Assembly: GCA_047638815.1 (NCBI GenBank)
Contig: JBLIMR010000009.1
Location: forward strand, 1-64,000
Source of the DNA: JAJRRH01 sp047638815
GTDB lineage: Bacteria; Bacteroidota; Bacteroidia; Flavobacteriales_D; JABDKJ01
Direction of reading: 5' to 3'
Length of the DNA: 64,000 bases
Position 1 is the first letter of the stretch, and the number at the start of each line of letters is the position of its first letter. The position numbers and the translations under genes were made by a program. Below the pieces are notes generated by a model, which searched no databases, was not told where the DNA came from, and saw nothing but the letters and a program-made list of their open reading frames with translations. Positions 59,553-64,000 of this stretch are shown one piece after another.

Positions 59553-60899
59553 TCATTCACTCACGGATTTAAGAATGTTTGATACTTCTCTATACGCTGT
59601 CTCGACTGCTCCGTGCACAGTTTGATGGTGGCCATTGAGATTCATGGCTTCCCCTGCAAAAAACAATTTATTGCTGACAGTCTGGGCTGAAATGCTTCTT
59701 GAATTTCCTATGCCGATTGTACTGTAGGAATAGGCACCTCGAACAAACGGCTTCGAAGTCCAATCCTCAACATGCGCATCTAAGAAAAATTGTGAAGCCT
59801 GACCCTTATACATTTCATCTAGCTCAGCTAAAAGAGCTTGTGCGATTGCTTCGTCACTTCCAAGAGCTGTTAAATTTTCTGCCTGATGGCCCATTACAAA
59901 GGCAAGGAGTATATTGTCATTGCCATCTTTTCCTTCCTTCTCATCTGTGTATGCCGCGCAAACCTCTCCACCAATTATATTCTCATCGTAGAATGATTCA
60001 CTGAATTTCAAGAATACTTTCATGCCTGCACCCATGCCTATTTTATCAAAAGCTTGTTTTTTGGAGGGATGTAACGGTGGAATAAATTCGATATCACCAT
60101 CCTGAAGAATAGTGATTGGTACCGTGATAATTACCTTGTTCCCTCGATATGTATTTCCTTGATTATCTGATGCTGAAATTTGGTTGGCACTGTAATCTAT
60201 CTTTGAAATAGGGGCATTTAGTATTACATTTTCGACAACCTCAGGGACTATATGATCGGTAAATAGATCGCTATATGTCTTATGAAATTTATAGTCGTGT
60301 TCACCCGATGTCCAGTGCTTTTCCTCTCGAAAGTTCTCCGCGACAGACAGTAGATTCGCATCAGCGCCTTGATCACCAGCTATACCTTCGACAATGAAAT
60401 CGTATTTGGTTCCGAATCCATTTTGAGTAGCATAATCCTTGAATGAAACATCTGGAAGTCCATCTCCTTCTTGAAAAAGAGATTCAACATCTTGCGGTAA
60501 AGAATCAACCAGTTTATTCTGATACCAAAAAACTACATCTGAGTTATCCTTACTGATTTTTGTCTTTGTCTTCTGAATGAGTTCACCCACGATGCTGTTT
60601 TTACCATGCAACCATTGTGCGCCAGTATCCAGAGGAAGATCAGAGAAACTTGATAATTTTCCAATTCGTCCACCAATTTTATTAGATGCTTCAATGATCT
60701 TGAAATCTATTCCTCTAGATTTTAATATGTAACCAGCATAAAGTCCAGCTGCACCTGCGCCTATTATTAGAACCGTACCCTTGAAGTTTGACTCTTCAAA
60801 AAGTTCCCTGTTTCCACAAGACGATAAAAGCATTGATGGTGATAAGAATATGCCTAAGGATACTCCCGCACTATCCAGTATGAACTTTCGTCTTTTCAT
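59553..60899 (-). CDS. Flavin-dependent amine oxidase
   Basis: The 448-aa protein has a Tat-like or lipoprotein-like N-terminus (MKRRKFILDSAGVSLGIFLS, then LLSSCGN), the FAD-binding dinucleotide fold VLIIGAGAAGLYAGYILKSR with the second motif NKIGGRIG, and the C-terminal FAD block LFFAGEAMNLNGHHQTVHGA. It belongs to the flavin monoamine oxidase group (MAO/polyamine oxidase fold). Substrate unknown. It would act outside the cytoplasm. Confidence 0.9.
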   Translation of the reverse strand: MKRRKFILDSAGVSLGIFLSPSMLLSSCGNRELFEESNFKGTVLIIGAGAAGLYAGYILKSRGIDFKIIEASNKIGGRIGKLSSFSDLPLDTGAQWLHGKNSIVGELIQKTKTKISKDNSDVVFWYQNKLVDSLPQDVESLFQEGDGLPDVSFKDYATQNGFGTKYDFIVEGIAGDQGADANLLSVAENFREEKHWTSGEHDYKFHKTYSDLFTDHIVPEVVENVILNAPISKIDYSANQISASDNQGNTYRGNKVIITVPITILQDGDIEFIPPLHPSKKQAFDKIGMGAGMKVFLKFSESFYDENIIGGEVCAAYTDEKEGKDGNDNILLAFVMGHQAENLTALGSDEAIAQALLAELDEMYKGQASQFFLDAHVEDWTSKPFVRGAYSYSTIGIGNSRSISAQTVSNKLFFAGEAMNLNGHHQTVHGAVETAYREVSNILKSVSE

Positions 60900-60965
60900 T
60901 TTTTGAGATTGAGGTTAACGTATGTGAAATACATTTTAATCCTCTTTAATTGGTGTTATATCATA

Positions 60966-62621
60966 TTATTTAATCTTTGTAAAGCTGCCCGTTGCTTTAA
61001 GATCCTCTCCAAGCAATTGGAATCGATACAGCCCTGATTGAATCTTCTCTGTGTCTATCACAATCTGATTTTCACCGGGCACAAGATAAACTTGTTCTTC
61101 ACTAATTAGTTTGCTAGTCATGTTAAAAACCCTTAACCATACATCGGTTCCTGCTTCAGTGTTAATTAGAATGTTCAGAGGACCGTCCGTGGGGTTGGGA
61201 TACACGCTAACTTCTATGTTTGTTGTGATTTCATCAACACCAACTCCTCCTAGTTCAACGTCTGTAAAATTCTGGGCATAGATTTTATTTCCATTTCCTT
61301 TATCCTCAATGAAGACAGTAGTCGCCTGACCATTTGATGGTTCGGTCAAGTGGACTCTTGATTTACTCGCTTCAAAAGTAGCAACTGAGAATGCATCTTC
61401 AAACCAAAAGAACTCTCCAATCTCATCCAAAAGAACAACGCTTAAGGTAGTAGGGGTGGCCCCATTATCGAATCCATTACTCGTTAGAAAAAATGGTCTG
61501 TCATCTGCAAGGAAAAGATCGCCTGCATGTTTGTTATGATCCGCAGAAATAGGATAAACCACTTTTGCATTATCCGTTAAGAACCTGTTGCCTGTTTCCT
61601 TGTCGAATTTCTGAACCCGTTCGCCCAACTCACCCTGTGACGTATTCGAATAGGTGCAAATGGCCCAGACAAAGTCAGATCCAGATTCGAATGCAATTCT
61701 GGTGTCCATCTCATAATCGGTCTCATTGGTGTCGAAGTCAGTTCCGTTTATTCCCCACGGGATTACGCCATCCGGATTGATACGCTGTACGTAGGCATCA
61801 AACCGGTTCGCGGTGGAAGAGAAGTAGCCATAGTAAACGATGTCACCATCTTGAACACCTCCGTACTCACGATTGAAAGCCGTGGTACCATTAGATATTT
61901 GTAGAGGACCTGTCCATAAAGTATTACCATCCCCATCGTAACGTTGTGCATATAGGGTGCTGCTAATTCCAAAACTTAAAGAGTGATATACGGCCAAGTA
62001 CGTGCCAAATGGTTGTTCGAACATGTCTGCTACTACAGTACTACCCGATCCAGATTCAACTGGCTTGGGAGCTGGCCAAACGGCTATGCCATTCTCATCG
62101 TATTTCTGCATGAGACCAGGGCCATTTGGGAGCCAAGAAACGATGGTCTCATAGGTGTCTAGTGGAAGCATTTTTAGAGAGTATCCTGTACCAACGTTTA
62201 TGCCAGCGGGACTCCAAATGTGATTGCCATTGGCATCCAGTTTATAAACATGGCCAGACTCATTCCCGGTGCCAGTAACACCGACAAGGATATTATCATC
62301 CTGGTCTAATGTAATAGACCAAATTACCGTAAAAGTAGACATTGGTATTTCATTACTGATAAGGATGCCGTCCGGACCCAATTGCTGTACGCCTTGATTG
62401 TCTATTCTTTGAAGTCTAAGTTCATAATTGGTCGGGCCGGGAACTGTCTTCCAGAATACGACAAACGTGCTGCCGTCAGAAGTTGCAATTGCCTTCATGT
62501 CTCCACCTTCAGATTCTGTAACCAAGGTGTTGACTGCAGTTTCGTTGGTCCATTGAGCGCTAATCAACACGGGTAATAGAAATGTTATGCTGAAGATTAG
62601 CAGGGTATTTAGCTTTCTCAT
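60966..62621 (-). CDS. Secreted unknown protein with T9SS sorting domain
   Basis: The 551-aa protein has a signal peptide (LLIFSITFLLPVLISAQ) and a repetitive beta-propeller-like body with units such as LRLQRIDNQGVQQLGPDG and YVQRINPDGVIPWGINGTD. It ends in a T9SS sorting domain (VSVYPNPTDGPLNILI). No enzymatic motif is visible. It is likely a surface or extracellular protein. Confidence 0.8.
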   Translation of the reverse strand: MRKLNTLLIFSITFLLPVLISAQWTNETAVNTLVTESEGGDMKAIATSDGSTFVVFWKTVPGPTNYELRLQRIDNQGVQQLGPDGILISNEIPMSTFTVIWSITLDQDDNILVGVTGTGNESGHVYKLDANGNHIWSPAGINVGTGYSLKMLPLDTYETIVSWLPNGPGLMQKYDENGIAVWPAPKPVESGSGSTVVADMFEQPFGTYLAVYHSLSFGISSTLYAQRYDGDGNTLWTGPLQISNGTTAFNREYGGVQDGDIVYYGYFSSTANRFDAYVQRINPDGVIPWGINGTDFDTNETDYEMDTRIAFESGSDFVWAICTYSNTSQGELGERVQKFDKETGNRFLTDNAKVVYPISADHNKHAGDLFLADDRPFFLTSNGFDNGATPTTLSVVLLDEIGEFFWFEDAFSVATFEASKSRVHLTEPSNGQATTVFIEDKGNGNKIYAQNFTDVELGGVGVDEITTNIEVSVYPNPTDGPLNILINTEAGTDVWLRVFNMTSKLISEEQVYLVPGENQIVIDTEKIQSGLYRFQLLGEDLKATGSFTKIK

Positions 62622-62748
62622 GACTTTGTTTTTTAGGATTGAATTATACTTGAAATTACTCCAATATGAAGATAATTAATTTAACCGAACACTCTATAAT
62701 TTCATTGTGTAAGTCTAGAACATATTATAAAACATAACCCGTTCCGCA

Positions 62749-63768
62749 TTATACACTTTCAACTTCATTCAATTGGTTCAGTATATCGGTAATATTATTT
62801 AACGGTGAAACTATTGCCTTTGTGTATTGAAAATTGCCATCGCGTTTGCTTCTAATTGAAAGTTGGACTGGACAAGCTTCACTTTGTATTCCAAAAATGG
62901 AAGCTGCTTTTGTTTCTTGATTGTACGTGATATATGGTGCCCCAGAAGATCCAAATCTAAAGTAACCCATCATCAAATACCTCATTCCTTCGTGGATATA
63001 AGTTGGCTTAAATTTGTTTTGCATGCTGTAATGGTCACTTACCCCCTCAATCCTTGCTTCATTAAGTAATTTGCCCATGGACGATGTTGGAGAACTTTGT
63101 AAGCAATAAATTTTTGAATTTTCTGTACCATCATAGAGGGTGGTATCAACGGACAATGATGGTAAAGCGTTTATAATGGCTGGGTCTCGATCGACAAGTT
63201 TATATACACATATATCATCCTCCCAAGAAGTATGATAGATCTCCAGTTCCAAAATATAAGTATGTCTATTCAATTTCTTTTCATGCATATAATTCTTAGA
63301 CCTTAGCTGTTCAGTTAAGGGGACGGAGTTATAAAATTGATCATTCCTGAATTGAATGACTACGTATGGTTTAGCTATTTCGTTATTATATGATTCAAGA
63401 AAAGTTGTGGTGTAAGAACAAGTGTTTAATTTATTTTTGAGGCTAATCGCATCTTTCTTACTATTAGTATTTTTATAAATCCATTTATCTCTACCAGCAT
63501 CATAGTTGAATTTATTTTCTATATCCGTCCTTTCGTCACCGTCAAAACATTGTAAAAATTTCTCTTGAAAAACGTCATTTGGAATCGAGGCAGGAATACC
63601 ATGGTCTACCCTTAAATTATGTGCCACACTTAGGAAATATCCATTGCCAATGTGCGAACAAATGATGTTGTTTTGAAATGTCTTTTTGGGCAAATCGTAA
63701 TTAAACACAGACATTATCCTAAATAGAGGAGAAGTTTGTTCACTTACCAATTCGATTAATTTACTCAT
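62749..63768 (-). CDS. Trypsin-like serine protease without signal peptide
   Basis: The 339-aa product has the catalytic triad pattern of trypsin-like peptidases: H50 in YFLSVAHNL, an aspartate in WEDDICVYKL (D184 or D185) and S275 in FRFGSSGAPYI. No signal peptide or membrane segment is seen, so it should be cytoplasmic, where such proteases are usually parts of stress, signalling or defence systems. No partner gene is visible; the next 230 bp to the window end are non-coding. Confidence 0.75.
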   Translation of the reverse strand: MSKLIELVSEQTSPLFRIMSVFNYDLPKKTFQNNIICSHIGNGYFLSVAHNLRVDHGIPASIPNDVFQEKFLQCFDGDERTDIENKFNYDAGRDKWIYKNTNSKKDAISLKNKLNTCSYTTTFLESYNNEIAKPYVVIQFRNDQFYNSVPLTEQLRSKNYMHEKKLNRHTYILELEIYHTSWEDDICVYKLVDRDPAIINALPSLSVDTTLYDGTENSKIYCLQSSPTSSMGKLLNEARIEGVSDHYSMQNKFKPTYIHEGMRYLMMGYFRFGSSGAPYITYNQETKAASIFGIQSEACPVQLSIRSKRDGNFQYTKAIVSPLNNITDILNQLNEVESV

Positions 63769-64000
63769 TTGTTAATTTATTGTATTTCGGGCTAAGCCAA
63801 ATTTTTGGCCATTGGGACAAGATACAATATTCGTTTGTGTTACAAATTTAGACTAAGAGAATAGTGTCTTTAGGATTTAACTAATTCTTTCTTACTCTAT
63901 TTTTTTTAGGTAATTGTAAGCTTCCCCCAAAACATCACTGTTTGAATTTGGAACAATAATCTTAAATTTAAACAATAATTATGAGAAGGAGTGAATTTTC

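Noticed and set aside
1..64000. CRISPR array, riboswitch, rRNA, prophage or replication origin
   Set aside because: No regularly spaced repeats, no recognised aptamer, no rRNA and no structural phage genes were seen on either strand.

Overview
The window is AT-rich DNA from a member of the Bacteroidota, most likely a Saprospiria- or Flavobacteriia-like marine or environmental lineage. The signs are promoters of the TAnnTTTG type, many secreted proteins ending in type IX secretion (T9SS) sorting domains, CotH and arylsulfotransferase-like surface proteins, DUF6090, TM2/DUF2752 and Lacal_2735 family genes, and a SUF operon of the bacteroidetal kind. Genus cannot be read from the sequence.

Layout. 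0.4-12.6 kb is one long plus-strand Fe-S assembly operon: sufB, sufC, sufD, an Mrp/NBP35-type P-loop carrier, a MIP18/SufT-type protein, a 57-aa unknown, a bacilliredoxin, an Rrf2 regulator, a two-cluster ferredoxin, a WD40 propeller, lipA, an OsmC protein, two unknowns, sufS and sufE. A near-perfect tandem 16-bp repeat sits just upstream of its promoter and is a candidate operator. 12.6-17.1 kb is the most unusual part. A string of small minus-strand cassette-like genes (DUF6090 relic, DUF2752, TM2, SRPBCC, Lacal_2735, WG-repeat), separated by imperfect inverted repeats, lies next to a divergent tyrosine recombinase, with a tRNA-Arg(ACG) behind it. This is the architecture of an integron, but the recombinase lacks the extra IntI domain. 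A decayed second copy of the recombinase start and its about 90-bp upstream site lies at 41.85-42.06 kb, again facing a DUF6090 pseudogene.

17.2-20.1 kb holds decaying genes (a frameshifted secreted protein, its intact paralogue, and a DNA-alkylation-repair pseudogene) and a second copy of the ferredoxin. 20.2-26.2 kb carries housekeeping-like plus-strand genes: an unknown protein, a YkgJ Cys-cluster protein, a split transketolase with a VWA protein gene between its two halves, and a TPR protein. 26.2-30.9 kb is topoisomerase IV (parC, parE) on the minus strand, followed by a broken LysM gene.

From 31.7 kb to the end nearly everything is on the minus strand and accessory in character: secreted T9SS proteins (propeller, CotH, arylsulfotransferase, PPP-type phosphatase), lipoproteins, a phosphatidylserine-decarboxylase-like lipoprotein, MsrA, a cold-shock protein, a nitroreductase, a DUF3526 ABC transporter, a flavin amine oxidase and a cytosolic trypsin-like protease. 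Several gene relics lie among them (DUF6090, IS110, PaiB-like, a frameshifted lipoprotein). The window ends in non-coding DNA after the protease.
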